Positions 50,985 through 59,824 of a stretch of 64,000 nucleotides of DNA are shown here, piece by piece (the first letter of the stretch is position 1; every line of letters starts with the position of its first letter). The DNA is from Rhodococcus sp. HNM0563 (GTDB lineage: Bacteria > Actinomycetota > Actinomycetes > Mycobacteriales > Mycobacteriaceae). The notes beneath the pieces were generated by a model. It searched no databases. It worked only from the letters and a program-made list of their open reading frames with translations, and was not told the DNA's origin. The translations under genes were made by a program, and so were the position numbers. The stretch covers positions 62,001 to 126,000 of the forward strand of contig NZ_JAASAF010000003.1 in assembly GCF_012726195.1 (NCBI RefSeq), read 5' to 3'.

Positions 50985-51920
50985 GTGGATACACCCCCGA
51001 GCGGGCACGATGTGATCCTGCGGGATGTGACGCTGCGCGACGGACTGCAGCTCACCGGCAAACTGCTCCCGACACAGCGCAAGGTCGAGATCGTGCGCGC
51101 TCTCGTCGCCGCGGGGATACCCGAGCTCGAAATCGGGTCGCTGGCACGCGCCGATCTGGTGCCGCCGATGGCGAACACTCTCGAGCTGGTCGCGGCGCTC
51201 ACCGAGGAAGAACTGGACCGCTGCTGGATCTGGGTGGCCACCCCACGCCACGTGGAGAAGGCACTCGCTACAGGAGCACGACGGTTTCAGTACTGCTTCT
51301 CGGTGTCCGATTCCCACAACCGCGCGAACATCGGCCGCGACACCGAAGACAGCCTCGCGGCGATGCCCGCCGCCGTGGAACTGGCCCACGACGCGGGCGG
51401 CAGCATCCAGCTTTGTCTGGCGACATCGTTCACCTGCCCCTTCGACGGGCCCATCGACCCCGACCGCGTCCTCGAGATCGCGTGCGACCCGCGGGCCGAC
51501 GGCTCAGCCGACATCGTGGTCGCGGACACTCTCGGCCAAGCCGTCCCGCAGCAGGTCAGCGCGCTCGTCTCGCGTATCCGCGCGGAGTCGCCGGACCGTC
51601 GGATCGTCTACCACGGCCACGACACGTGGGGCCTGGGCGTCGCGAACAGCCTCGCCGCTGCCGAAGCGGGTGCGAGCGTCGTCGACGGGGCACTGGGAGG
51701 ACTCGGCGGTTGCCCGTTCGCGCCCGGAGCAAGCGGCAACACCGCGAGCGAGGATCTGCTCTTCGCGACCCGCCCGTCGTGGCTCTCACCGGAGGTGTTC
51801 GCAGATATCGTCCGGCTCGGCGAGAACATCGTCGCCGAACTGGACGAACCCAATCGGTCCCGGGCCCGGCAGGGTGCGCGGTCGGAGGCCGAGGCGTTCG
51901 AGTGGGTCGTCCGCGCGTGA
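50985..51920 (+). CDS. HMG-CoA-lyase-like protein (DRE-TIM)
   Basis: 311 residues from GTG 50985, with GAGAGG six bases upstream. RDVTLRDGLQLTGKLLPTQRKVEIVRALVAAGIPELEIGSL is the metal-binding entry of the DRE-TIM fold; HGHDTWGLGVAN holds the two His; GGLGGCPFAPGASGN is the HMG-CoA lyase Cys loop. The family cleaves 3-hydroxy-3-methylglutaryl-CoA or related acyl-CoAs to acetoacetate and acetyl-CoA. The stop overlaps the glycerate-kinase GTG, an uncommon pairing. Precise substrate uncertain. Confidence 0.9.
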   Translation: MDTPPSGHDVILRDVTLRDGLQLTGKLLPTQRKVEIVRALVAAGIPELEIGSLARADLVPPMANTLELVAALTEEELDRCWIWVATPRHVEKALATGARRFQYCFSVSDSHNRANIGRDTEDSLAAMPAAVELAHDAGGSIQLCLATSFTCPFDGPIDPDRVLEIACDPRADGSADIVVADTLGQAVPQQVSALVSRIRAESPDRRIVYHGHDTWGLGVANSLAAAEAGASVVDGALGGLGGCPFAPGASGNTASEDLLFATRPSWLSPEVFADIVRLGENIVAELDEPNRSRARQGARSEAEAFEWVVRA

Positions 51921-52912
51921 AGATCCTGATCGCACCCGACAGCTTCAAGGGCACCTACACCGCTGCCGAGGTGGCCGACTCGATCGCCGCGGGAGCGGTA
52001 TCCGCAGGCCACGAGACGGTCTGCATGCCCCTCGCCGACGGCGGTGAGGGAACCCTCGACGTCCTCACGGTTCCGCTCGGTCTCGAACGTGTCGTCGTCG
52101 ACGCAGTCAACCCGTGGCGGGTGCCGTGCCACGGATTCTTCGGTCTGTCCTCCGACGGCACCGCCATCGTCGAACTCGCCACGGTCAGTGGAATCACCAC
52201 CGAGCACAACGGTGTTCGCGATGCCGTTACGGCAGACACGTACGGCACCGGGATGATCATGGCCGCGGCGGCGAAGCGCGGCGCGCGACAGATCGTCGTG
52301 GCCGCGGGTGGATCTGCCACCACCGACGGTGGCCTCGGGGCGCTCGCCGCGATCGACGACGCCGGTGGACTCGACTCCGCCTCCGTCGTCGTACTCACGG
52401 ATGTCACCACCCGATACACCGACGCCGCACGGGTCTTCGGCCCGCAGAAGGGCGCCGATCCCGCAACCGTCGAGCTCCTGACGAGGCGACTGCACGAGGC
52501 CGCCGAGGCGTTGCCTCGCGATCCACGAAGAGTGGATGGGACAGGCGCTGCCGGCGGGTTCTCGGGAGGCATGTGGGCGGGTGTCGACGCAACACTGCGG
52601 CCCGGTGCCGACTATGTGCTCGACGTCGTGGGATTCGACGAGTCGCTCGCAACCGCCGACCTCGTGGTGGTCGGTGAGGGACGACTCGACGGACAATCCC
52701 GCGCAGGAAAGATCATCTCGGCCGTCCTGGCGCGCAGCGGTTCGGTGCCCGTCGTCGCGGTAGTGGGATCGGTCGGTGACGATCTCGGCGACTACCGGAC
52801 GCGGTTCGCGGAGGTGATGGTTGCCTCCGATGCGGAGGCGATGCGAGCTGCGGGGGCCGCACTCGGCCCGCCCACACCGAAGAGTCGCGCGAGCCGCGCA
52901 TCGGACGCGTAG
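51917..52912 (+). CDS. Glycerate kinase (GarK/GlxK family)
   Basis: 331 residues from GTG 51917 (GTGA overlap with the lyase). KILIAPDSFKGTYTAAEVADSI, PLADGGEGTLDVL, ATVSGI, AAGGSATTDGG, FGPQKGA, GTGAAGGFSGGM and DLVVVGEGRLDGQS are the ordered motifs of the GarK/GlxK glycerate kinases, which phosphorylate D-glycerate with ATP. The last 40 residues are encoded over the opposite-strand gene at 52792. A role in glyoxylate or serine-cycle metabolism is inferred from the family. Confidence 0.95.
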   Translation: MKILIAPDSFKGTYTAAEVADSIAAGAVSAGHETVCMPLADGGEGTLDVLTVPLGLERVVVDAVNPWRVPCHGFFGLSSDGTAIVELATVSGITTEHNGVRDAVTADTYGTGMIMAAAAKRGARQIVVAAGGSATTDGGLGALAAIDDAGGLDSASVVVLTDVTTRYTDAARVFGPQKGADPATVELLTRRLHEAAEALPRDPRRVDGTGAAGGFSGGMWAGVDATLRPGADYVLDVVGFDESLATADLVVVGEGRLDGQSRAGKIISAVLARSGSVPVVAVVGSVGDDLGDYRTRFAEVMVASDAEAMRAAGAALGPPTPKSRASRASDA

Positions 52913-53844
52913 AGCGCATCGACGTCGAAGGTGGATGCCGAACTCAGCACCTCGGCCGCGCCTGTCTCCTCGACGAGTTTCTCGATCCGTTCGGCGACCT
53001 GGTCCTCGGTACCGACGATCGCCGAGGCAGCTGTGTCGTCGAGGATCCGCTGCCGGCGCACGGTGACGGGGAGGTCGCGCAGTGACTCGAGCTGCATCAG
53101 CGGCGGGAAGTAGCCACGCTCGCGGGAGAGCGCCATCGCCCACCCTTCCGGCAACAACAGATCCACGGCATCCGCTTCGCTGTCGGCTATGAGAATGTCG
53201 GCGCCGATCACCAAGTACGGCTCGGGATTTGCTGCGCTGGGTCGATAGTCGGCGCGATAACGTTCGAACGGTGCGGGCCCCTGCGTCAGGATCGGGCCCG
53301 CGACGACGGCCGGTAGCCCGAGGCGCGCTGCCACCTGGAGGCCGGCGCCGGTCCCGAGCACGAACAGCGGCGGTGGTTGCGCGACCTGTGGCCTGATCGA
53401 TACCGGCGCCGTGTCGTCGAGGTAGGCACGCAGTTCGTCGATATCTGCGGCGAAGTCGTCCGGCTCGGCGCGGGTTGTGCGCAAGGCTTCGCGAATGGGC
53501 GCGGTGAAGCCGAGGGACCGCCCGACACCCAGGTCGATCCGGCCGGGGTGCAGGGCTTCGAGCATGGCGAATTGTTCCGCGACGACGATCGGCTGATGGT
53601 TGGGCAGCATCACACCGGCCGACCCGACCCGGATGTGGCGCGTCCGATCGGCGATGGCCTGGATCAGCAGGGCCGGGGCGCCGGAGGCCACTCCCGGTAC
53701 CGCATGATGTTCTGCGACCCAGAACCGTCGGTATCCGGCTGCTTCAGCGAGTTCCGCGCGGTGCAGAGTCTGTCGTAGTGCGGACGCGTCGTCCTGCCCC
53801 TCCCGTGTGCGGGAGCGGTCCAGCAGCGACAGCGCGACATCCAT
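52792..53844 (-). CDS. Luciferase-like monooxygenase (LLM) family oxidoreductase
   Basis: 350 residues from ATG 53844 (a GTG at 53859 is possible). FWVAEHHAVPGVASGAPALLIQAIADRT and IRVGSAGVMLPNHQPIVVAEQFAMLEALHPGRIDLGVGR are the LLM core; LADRTRHIRVGS and RIDLGVGRS are shared with F420/FMN-dependent enzymes. The protein has the MsnO8-like group pattern (EHH). Its 3' end overlaps the glycerate kinase by 121 bp in the opposite direction. Cofactor and substrate not shown. Confidence 0.92.
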   Translation of the reverse strand: MDVALSLLDRSRTREGQDDASALRQTLHRAELAEAAGYRRFWVAEHHAVPGVASGAPALLIQAIADRTRHIRVGSAGVMLPNHQPIVVAEQFAMLEALHPGRIDLGVGRSLGFTAPIREALRTTRAEPDDFAADIDELRAYLDDTAPVSIRPQVAQPPPLFVLGTGAGLQVAARLGLPAVVAGPILTQGPAPFERYRADYRPSAANPEPYLVIGADILIADSEADAVDLLLPEGWAMALSRERGYFPPLMQLESLRDLPVTVRRQRILDDTAASAIVGTEDQVAERIEKLVEETGAAEVLSSASTFDVDALYASDARLARLFGVGGPSAAPAARIASASEATITSANRVR

Positions 53845-53901
53845 GTGGAATACCAACACCCCGCTGTGCAGCGATCATCCCGGGCGACCGGCCGGCGGTG
53901 G

Positions 53902-55017
53902 TCAGGGCGCCGGGTCGGCCGGTGGGTCGCAGGGCGGCGGCGGCTCCCGAGTCGGTTCCGGGGCCGGACTCGGGGCGGGATCGGATCCGCGGGCGGGCCA
54001 CGACGCCGGCTGCGCAGCGCCGCACGGATCACTGCCCGGTGGTGCCGGGGTCCGAGTAGTGCCGGCATCGTCCGGAGTGCCCGCGTTGCGGGGATCGGGG
54101 AGCGGTGCGTCCCGATCCCACAGTTTCGGGGTGTCCGTTCCAGGCGCGGAGTCGGTGGTGCCGAGCACCTCGCTTCGTTCCGCGGACCCGCCCGGCCCCT
54201 CGGAACCGCCCCGGTCTTCGAACCCGCCCATGGCGAGGGCCAGCCCCCCGCCGAGCAGCGCGACGAGAGCGACGACGACGAACAGGAGGACGAGGTTTCG
54301 ATGGATCGACGTCGTACCTGCCGCAGCAGGAGCGGGCTGCACTCGACTGCGACGCGCGGCGACAAGAGCGGCCCCCGTCGCGCGGTGCCACTGCACACCG
54401 TGCGGAGTCACGAACGGAACACCGAGGATCGTGGAGAGTTCCCGGGCGGGCACCGCGTCGCCGGGGCGCAGGTCGAGGAATACCAGCGCTGTCGGCGAGA
54501 CACCGGCCCTGACGAGCGCTTCGTCCACGGTGTCGGGCAGGGTGTCGGGTACGCCGGTGGGGTCGTCGCCGCGCACGACCGACGAGAGCACCGTCCGGGA
54601 TCGGGTGTCGACGATCGACACGGACTCGACACCGCCGGTACGGGTGTGGAGTGCCTGGACAGGCGTGCCGGTGAGTTCGGGTGCGCCCGCCAGATATGCG
54701 AAACGTGCCGCGTCGAGTGGAACCACTTCGACGGGTGCCTCGCTCACCGCGCGGACGGCATTCGCGACCGAATCGGTGTCGGCGGCAGCGCCCGGTAACT
54801 CGACGAGGCCGATCGTGCCGACGGTCAGCGATGCGTTCTCGGCCCGCTGCGCCATCGAGGTCACGGCCCGCGCAACGGCGTCGGACGCCGATCTTTCCGG
54901 TTCGGCTGCCCAGCGCTGCGAATCGAAGGGGCCGAGCTGGGGAACGTCGGCGTCGACAAGAACCGCGGAGACTTCACCGTCATCGACGGCTACGCCGAGC
55001 ACAGGGCGCATCGTCAC
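53902..55017 (-). CDS. Hsp70-like domain protein with C-terminal membrane anchor and Pro-rich tail
   Basis: 371 residues. Residues about 1-225 resemble a degenerate actin/Hsp70 fold (LGVAVDDGEVSAVLVDADV, TRTGGVESVSIVDTRSR, TALVFLDLRPGD), then one helix NLVLLFVVVALVALLGGGLALAM (about 240-265), and an exported Pro/Gly/Asp-rich tail. Such mycobacterial-type proteins (DUF7159-like; from memory) are anchored with the tail outside. It is next to the lipoprotein and DUF1023 pair. Function unknown. ATG codons at 55017 and 55011 both start the frame. Confidence 0.65.
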   Translation of the reverse strand: MTMRPVLGVAVDDGEVSAVLVDADVPQLGPFDSQRWAAEPERSASDAVARAVTSMAQRAENASLTVGTIGLVELPGAAADTDSVANAVRAVSEAPVEVVPLDAARFAYLAGAPELTGTPVQALHTRTGGVESVSIVDTRSRTVLSSVVRGDDPTGVPDTLPDTVDEALVRAGVSPTALVFLDLRPGDAVPARELSTILGVPFVTPHGVQWHRATGAALVAARRSRVQPAPAAAGTTSIHRNLVLLFVVVALVALLGGGLALAMGGFEDRGGSEGPGGSAERSEVLGTTDSAPGTDTPKLWDRDAPLPDPRNAGTPDDAGTTRTPAPPGSDPCGAAQPASWPARGSDPAPSPAPEPTREPPPPCDPPADPAP

Positions 55018-55070
55018 CGCCTCTTCGCCAAGATCGACACGGACTGCACGAGCCTAGCCGAACTCGACAC

Positions 55071-55559
55071 TCAGATCCGGTAACACCCGACGGTCAGTCC
55101 GACGATCGCTGCCACATAGCTGCCGAAGGTGATGTAGGACCCGTCGGCTGCGAACATCCGCATCGAGAAGCCCGTGTCGGCCGGCAGGACTTGGCGCCCG
55201 TGGAAGCCCGCGCGGGCGGCGGTGCGTTCGAACAGGTCCGCGGCGCGCTGCAGATCGGCGACGGGCACAGGCTGCGAGCTCCCCTGAATGGGCAGATGCA
55301 CCGACATCCCGTATGTGCCGTCGGCGAGGGTGCACCCCGCGTTGGTGCGCGCGTACTTCTCGGAGAATTCGAGGTCGGGGAACTCCTCGGAGAGTGCATC
55401 CATGACGTCGCGCTGGACTTGGAGGTAGTACTCGACCGCGGCGCCGCTGTCGTCGGCGACCGGCTCGGGGACAGCGCGGGGGCTCGCTGTCGCGCATCCG
55501 GTCGTTGTCAGCAGCACCGCCGCAGCAATGCATACGCGGAGAACAGGAACCTCGCTCAT
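55071..55559 (-). CDS. Lipoprotein, hypothetical, coupled to the DUF1023 protein
   Basis: 162 residues from ATG 55559, overlapping the stop of the upstream gene (ATGA at 55559-55556). LRVCIAAAVLLTTTGC is a signal peptide with a lipobox at Cys22, so it is lipid-anchored outside. The mature protein has a small alpha/beta layout (VEYYLQVQRDVMDALSEEF, TFGSYVAAIVGLTVGC), with a second Cys near residue 76 and another near 159 that may pair. No family recognised. As the neighbour of a possible exported lipase it is a candidate immunity or modulator protein. Confidence 0.75.
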   Translation of the reverse strand: MSEVPVLRVCIAAAVLLTTTGCATASPRAVPEPVADDSGAAVEYYLQVQRDVMDALSEEFPDLEFSEKYARTNAGCTLADGTYGMSVHLPIQGSSQPVPVADLQRAADLFERTAARAGFHGRQVLPADTGFSMRMFAADGSYITFGSYVAAIVGLTVGCYRI

Positions 55560-57169
55560 CGGACACCCCGTTCGTCGGCGGTGCCTGCGACGACGACCGC
55601 GATGTTGTAGGTACTCATGGAACCGGGCGTCAGATAGGAGCTGTGCCCTACAGAAGCGGTGCGCGGGTCTCCCGAAGGGTCTTCTCCCGCATCGCTGGAC
55701 AGACGGGTCAAACCCGGGATTCGACTGGGGTCCCCGCCGAAGATTCCGGTATCTGCGATGAGGTCCTCGTCCGCTTCGATCAAGTACATCGACCCTGGGA
55801 CCATTCCGAGTGTGTCGACGTCGGAGGTACCGAGTCCGGCAGCGCCGACGAAGACCGCTCTGTCGGCCTCCCCGCCGTGCTGCAACGCGAGACTCGTCAC
55901 GAGTGCCCCGTACGAATGACCGATCGCAGTGACGTTCGGGGGCGAGTCGGGGCGCGATGCGTCGAGCCCGTCGAGGAACGTCGCCAAGCGCGGTGCGGCC
56001 AGCGTCGCAGACAGGTCGGAGACAGGACTGCGTTCGGTGAATGCCAGGCCCCAACCGAAATGTGGTGCCTGGTAGTTCATCCAGGTGACCGCTGCGACGG
56101 ACTCGGATTCTCGGTCGACACGCCCGAGTTCTCGTTGCGCTTCGTCGCGCAGATCGGACACCTGCTGGTCGTAACCGTGGAGGTTTCCTTGCACGGTCGA
56201 TCCTGCGCCCGGGGTGAAAACTGCGATGTGGTCGGCGGTATCGATGTCGCCGACCGCAACCGCGGCCATCGCCTCGCGACCGGACAGGTCGAGTGCAAGC
56301 AACCTGCGATCGTCCAGTGTGAGTGCGCGGTCTATCGCATCGAGTGCGTCGAGTTTGTTCAGGGTCTGTTCGAGCCCCGCATCGGCGTTGGAGAGTAGAC
56401 CACCGAACAGATTGCCCGCCAGCTCGTCTTGAAGTTTCAGGGCAACGCCTGTCAATCGTTCACGTTCGATTCCGAGCAGGGCACGGTTCGCGAGGTCGCG
56501 GACTTCGGCCGGTACTCCGTCGAGACCGCCGATCCGTTCCGGGTATTCGGTGAGCAGCACGGCGCGCTCGGAGGGGGTGAGACCGTTCCACCAGGCGGCG
56601 ACCTGTTCCGGATCGGTTCCGGGACCGGGCACAGGCCCGATCTCGGGGAATCTTGTCGAGATATCGACGAATTCCGTTGCGGGTGCCGAGTCCTCGTCCG
56701 AGAAGACGCGCGAGAGCATCGATGCCGCTTCATCGGCGAGGTCTTCCGCGCGACGAAGCAGGGCATCGAGTTTCGCCCGTAATGCATTGCGGTCTGCGTC
56801 GGGTGCAACTCCGGCAGGACCTGACACCTCGGTGAGTGCACCGTCTGTTCCGATGACGAGGCCGCGTTCGTCAGCCCAGGCGTATGCCGCGGCGAGTTCG
56901 GCATGCAGAACGCGCAGTTGCGGAACCACCCAGGCTGCGCACGCAATCACTCGGCGGTACGAATCAGCCTGAACGCCAACCGCATCGATGAGCAACTGTG
57001 ATGAGATCACCGCGGCGTCCGCGGCGTCGCCGGTCCAGGCACCCCCGGACGTGATGGCTCGGCCGATATCACCGGCGATGCGGTCCAGTTCCCCGGCACG
57101 CTCGCCGAGGTGGGTTCCGAGACTTTCCAATGCGTCCGGATCCCACCCTGCCAGATCGCGCAGATTCAT
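55556..57169 (-). CDS. DUF1023 alpha/beta hydrolase with WXG-like N-terminus
   Basis: 537 residues. Residues 1-130 are helical with GGAWTGDAAD (Trp45 plus Gly-Asp turn), the layout of WXG100-like N-termini of type VII substrates, while residues about 290-530 are the DUF1023 alpha/beta hydrolase: VAVFTPGAGS, AIGHSYGALVTSLALQ with nucleophile Ser419, an acidic residue in VYLIEADEDLIAD, and SVGHSSYLTPGSMSTYN near the end with a candidate His. DUF1023 proteins are actinobacterial and poorly characterised. Together with the downstream lipoprotein it suggests an exported enzyme. The stop overlaps that gene. Confidence 0.85.
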   Translation of the reverse strand: MNLRDLAGWDPDALESLGTHLGERAGELDRIAGDIGRAITSGGAWTGDAADAAVISSQLLIDAVGVQADSYRRVIACAAWVVPQLRVLHAELAAAYAWADERGLVIGTDGALTEVSGPAGVAPDADRNALRAKLDALLRRAEDLADEAASMLSRVFSDEDSAPATEFVDISTRFPEIGPVPGPGTDPEQVAAWWNGLTPSERAVLLTEYPERIGGLDGVPAEVRDLANRALLGIERERLTGVALKLQDELAGNLFGGLLSNADAGLEQTLNKLDALDAIDRALTLDDRRLLALDLSGREAMAAVAVGDIDTADHIAVFTPGAGSTVQGNLHGYDQQVSDLRDEAQRELGRVDRESESVAAVTWMNYQAPHFGWGLAFTERSPVSDLSATLAAPRLATFLDGLDASRPDSPPNVTAIGHSYGALVTSLALQHGGEADRAVFVGAAGLGTSDVDTLGMVPGSMYLIEADEDLIADTGIFGGDPSRIPGLTRLSSDAGEDPSGDPRTASVGHSSYLTPGSMSTYNIAVVVAGTADERGVR

Positions 57170-57214
57170 GTCGTTTCCACCCCCTGCTGCGAAAGCATAG
57201 GAGGCACAGACGAC

Positions 57215-57246
57215 TACCGACCCGGGGAGGGGTCCCCGGGTCGGTA
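57215..57246. terminator. Hairpin terminator after the ABC permease gene
   Basis: TACCGACCCGGGGA pairs perfectly with its complement across a GGGG loop (14 pairs, very GC-rich). It lies between the permease stop at 57284 and the start of the DUF1023 gene at 57169, so it likely ends the minus-strand transporter transcript. Confidence 0.8.
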
Positions 57247-57283
57247 TCTGTGGATGAATCGGTTGCCTGTGGACAACCTGTCG

Positions 57284-59812
57284 CTACAGGTCGGCGATGG
57301 CCTCCAGCGGCGGCGTCTTCGCGGCTCGGTGCCCAGGCCACAGCGCGGCCATCACCCCGACCACGCCGGAACCGATGAGCATGCCCACGACCTGGCCCCA
57401 CGGCACCGAGATCCGGTCGAGTCCCTGATCGGCGAGGGTGCTCACGAATGCCCAGCCGAATACCAGACCCAGCACGAGACCGACGACCGCGCCGAATACC
57501 GCAATGAGCAACGACTCGATGTAAATGGTGCGTCTGACCTGTGCACGTTGCATCCCGACAGCGCGCAGCATGCCGATCTCGTGTCGCCTCTCGACGACCG
57601 ACAACGCGAGCGTGTTGACGATGCCGAGGATCGCGATGACGACGGCGAGTGCGAGCAGTCCGTAGAGGATCGCGAGGAGCATGTCGATCTGCTGGGCCTG
57701 TTGCCCCTTGAACTGCTCGCGGTCCATCACCTGGACGATGACGAGGTCCTTGGTGGCGTCCTCGAGTCCCGTCCGGATCGACTCCGGATCGGCTCCGGCT
57801 GCGGTGTTGACGAGCACGACCTGCGCCGATCGCGACGCCACCGGGGTGAACTGTTCGTACAGCTCCGTCGAGACTATCCACGGACCGATGAGCTGATTGT
57901 CCGCATAGATCCCGACGACGCTGGTATCGACCGTCTCGCCGTCCTTGCTCGTGAGCGGCACCGTGGTTCCGAGCTGCCAGCCGTTGTCCGCGGCGGCGCT
58001 CTCCGACACGAGCATCTGGTCGCCCGTGACGGCGTCGGTGCCCTCCTTCATCTCCAGTGTGAGGACGTCCTGTATGGACCCACCCGTCACCGCTGCCCCG
58101 TACGCCGGTTCATCGTCGATCGTCGCTTGCACGCCGTGCGAGGACACCACTTCCACGACCCCGTCGACACCGCGGGCGGCGTCCTCGGCCGCGATCGGCA
58201 GTCCGAACATCGGTGGCCCGGTGAGCACGAACTCGGATTTGACGCCGGTGTCGACGAGCGCGTCAACGCTGGCCTTCGCGGACGAGCCGAACACACCGAT
58301 GACGGACACGAGCATCAGGCCGAGTGTCAGGGCGAAGGCAGTCGCTGCGGTTCGACGTGGGTTCCGGGTCGCGTTGGTACGGGCCAAGCGCCCGACCGCC
58401 CCGAAGGGCCGCGCGAACACCGCACCGAGAACCTTCACGACGGGTCGCGACAAGGCGGGTGCCGCGAACAGTACGGCGAGGATGAGCGCGAACGCACCCA
58501 GACCGACAGTTGCGGCGGCGCCGCCTCCGGTGCGTTGCGAGCCGACCGCGACGAGCACGGCACCTGCAACAGCGGCGACCACACCGGCGATCGTGCGGAT
58601 CTTCAGAGACTCCACGGATGCGGTGGATTCCTCGCGCATCGCAGCAACCGGCGGCACGTGCATGGCACGTCGCGCCGGCGCGTAGGCACTGACGACAGTG
58701 ACGATGACACCCACGAGCAGCGCGACGATCACGGTGCGCGGCGACAATTGCAGCGGACCGGACGGGAGCCCGAGATCCGCGGCATTGAGCGCTGCGCGGA
58801 GTCCGTACGCGAGCGCGACACCGGCCGCGATCCCGATCGCGCTGCCGATGACACCGACGACGAGCGCTTCGAGAGTGACCGACCGCCCGACCTGTTTACG
58901 GCTCGCGCCGATGGCACGCAGCAAAGCGAGTTCACGCAGTCGCTGGGCCACGATCATCGAGAACGTGTTGTAGATGATGAACGTGCCGACGAGCAGTGCG
59001 ATGGCGCCGAACGCGAGCAGGAAGTAGTTGAGGAAGCTCAATGCTTCCGACACCTGATCCTGGGTTTCCTCGGTGACTTCGGCGCCGGTCTGCACCTTCA
59101 TGTCGGGCAACGCGGCAGCGACCTCGTCACGCAGCGCTTCCGGACTCATCGAACCGTCGCCGACGACGTCGAGGAACTGGACGTGCTTGCCGTCGGTGAA
59201 CAACTGGCTCGCCTGCTGCTCGGTGAACAGCGCACCGATGTATCCACCTGTGTCGGTGTCGAGGTCGTAGATTCCGCTCACCGTGACGGGAACCATGCCC
59301 TGAGACATGGTCAGGACCTTCGTCGCGTCACCGATGGCCAGGTCGCCGCGTTCGGCCGCGCTCGTGTTGAGCGCGATCTGCCCGACTTCGGTGGGCGGGG
59401 CGCCTTCGGTGAACTGCAAGGGTTCGCCGACCGTTTCCTCGGGTGGGAACCACGCGGAGCCTTCTGCCGGTGCGCCACCGGTCTGGATCGCGGCGCCGTC
59501 GGAGCCGAGCACGATGAGCCCGCCGCTGATCGTCGGCGCCGTGCGTTCGACACCGGCGAGCGCGTCCACCCGGCCGATGTCGTCGACGGGGACGCCACTC
59601 GAACCGAACTCTTCGCTGCTGACACGGACGTCGACGCCCTTGGCGACATCACCGAAGATGTCGTCGAATGTGCGCTGGAGGGTGTCGGTGAACACGAACG
59701 ACCCGGTGATGAAGGCGGTGCCGAGCACCACCGACAGCACCGTCAGGGCAAGTCGCACCTTGTGCGCGGCCAGGTTGCGCAGCGCAACCTTGCGGATGGG
59801 ATTCCCACTCAT
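57284..59812 (-). CDS. FtsX/MacB-type ABC transporter permease
   Basis: 842 residues. An N-terminal cytoplasmic start (MSGNPIRKVALRNLAAHKVRL) is followed by a helix (ALTVLSVVLGTAFITGSFVF), a large extracellular MacB_PCD-like region, three helices near residue 280-390, a central cytoplasmic stretch, then a second FtsX unit near 490-550 and a C-terminal helix triple ending GVVGVMAALWPGHRAAKTPPLEAIADL. The end motif P-x-L-E-A-I is typical of the FtsX family. It is the partner of the ATPase immediately upstream (12 bp between genes) and exports lipids or peptides or acts mechanically; the substrate is unknown. Confidence 0.92.
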   Translation of the reverse strand: MSGNPIRKVALRNLAAHKVRLALTVLSVVLGTAFITGSFVFTDTLQRTFDDIFGDVAKGVDVRVSSEEFGSSGVPVDDIGRVDALAGVERTAPTISGGLIVLGSDGAAIQTGGAPAEGSAWFPPEETVGEPLQFTEGAPPTEVGQIALNTSAAERGDLAIGDATKVLTMSQGMVPVTVSGIYDLDTDTGGYIGALFTEQQASQLFTDGKHVQFLDVVGDGSMSPEALRDEVAAALPDMKVQTGAEVTEETQDQVSEALSFLNYFLLAFGAIALLVGTFIIYNTFSMIVAQRLRELALLRAIGASRKQVGRSVTLEALVVGVIGSAIGIAAGVALAYGLRAALNAADLGLPSGPLQLSPRTVIVALLVGVIVTVVSAYAPARRAMHVPPVAAMREESTASVESLKIRTIAGVVAAVAGAVLVAVGSQRTGGGAAATVGLGAFALILAVLFAAPALSRPVVKVLGAVFARPFGAVGRLARTNATRNPRRTAATAFALTLGLMLVSVIGVFGSSAKASVDALVDTGVKSEFVLTGPPMFGLPIAAEDAARGVDGVVEVVSSHGVQATIDDEPAYGAAVTGGSIQDVLTLEMKEGTDAVTGDQMLVSESAAADNGWQLGTTVPLTSKDGETVDTSVVGIYADNQLIGPWIVSTELYEQFTPVASRSAQVVLVNTAAGADPESIRTGLEDATKDLVIVQVMDREQFKGQQAQQIDMLLAILYGLLALAVVIAILGIVNTLALSVVERRHEIGMLRAVGMQRAQVRRTIYIESLLIAVFGAVVGLVLGLVFGWAFVSTLADQGLDRISVPWGQVVGMLIGSGVVGVMAALWPGHRAAKTPPLEAIADL

Positions 59813-59824
59813 GGTCGCCGGCTC

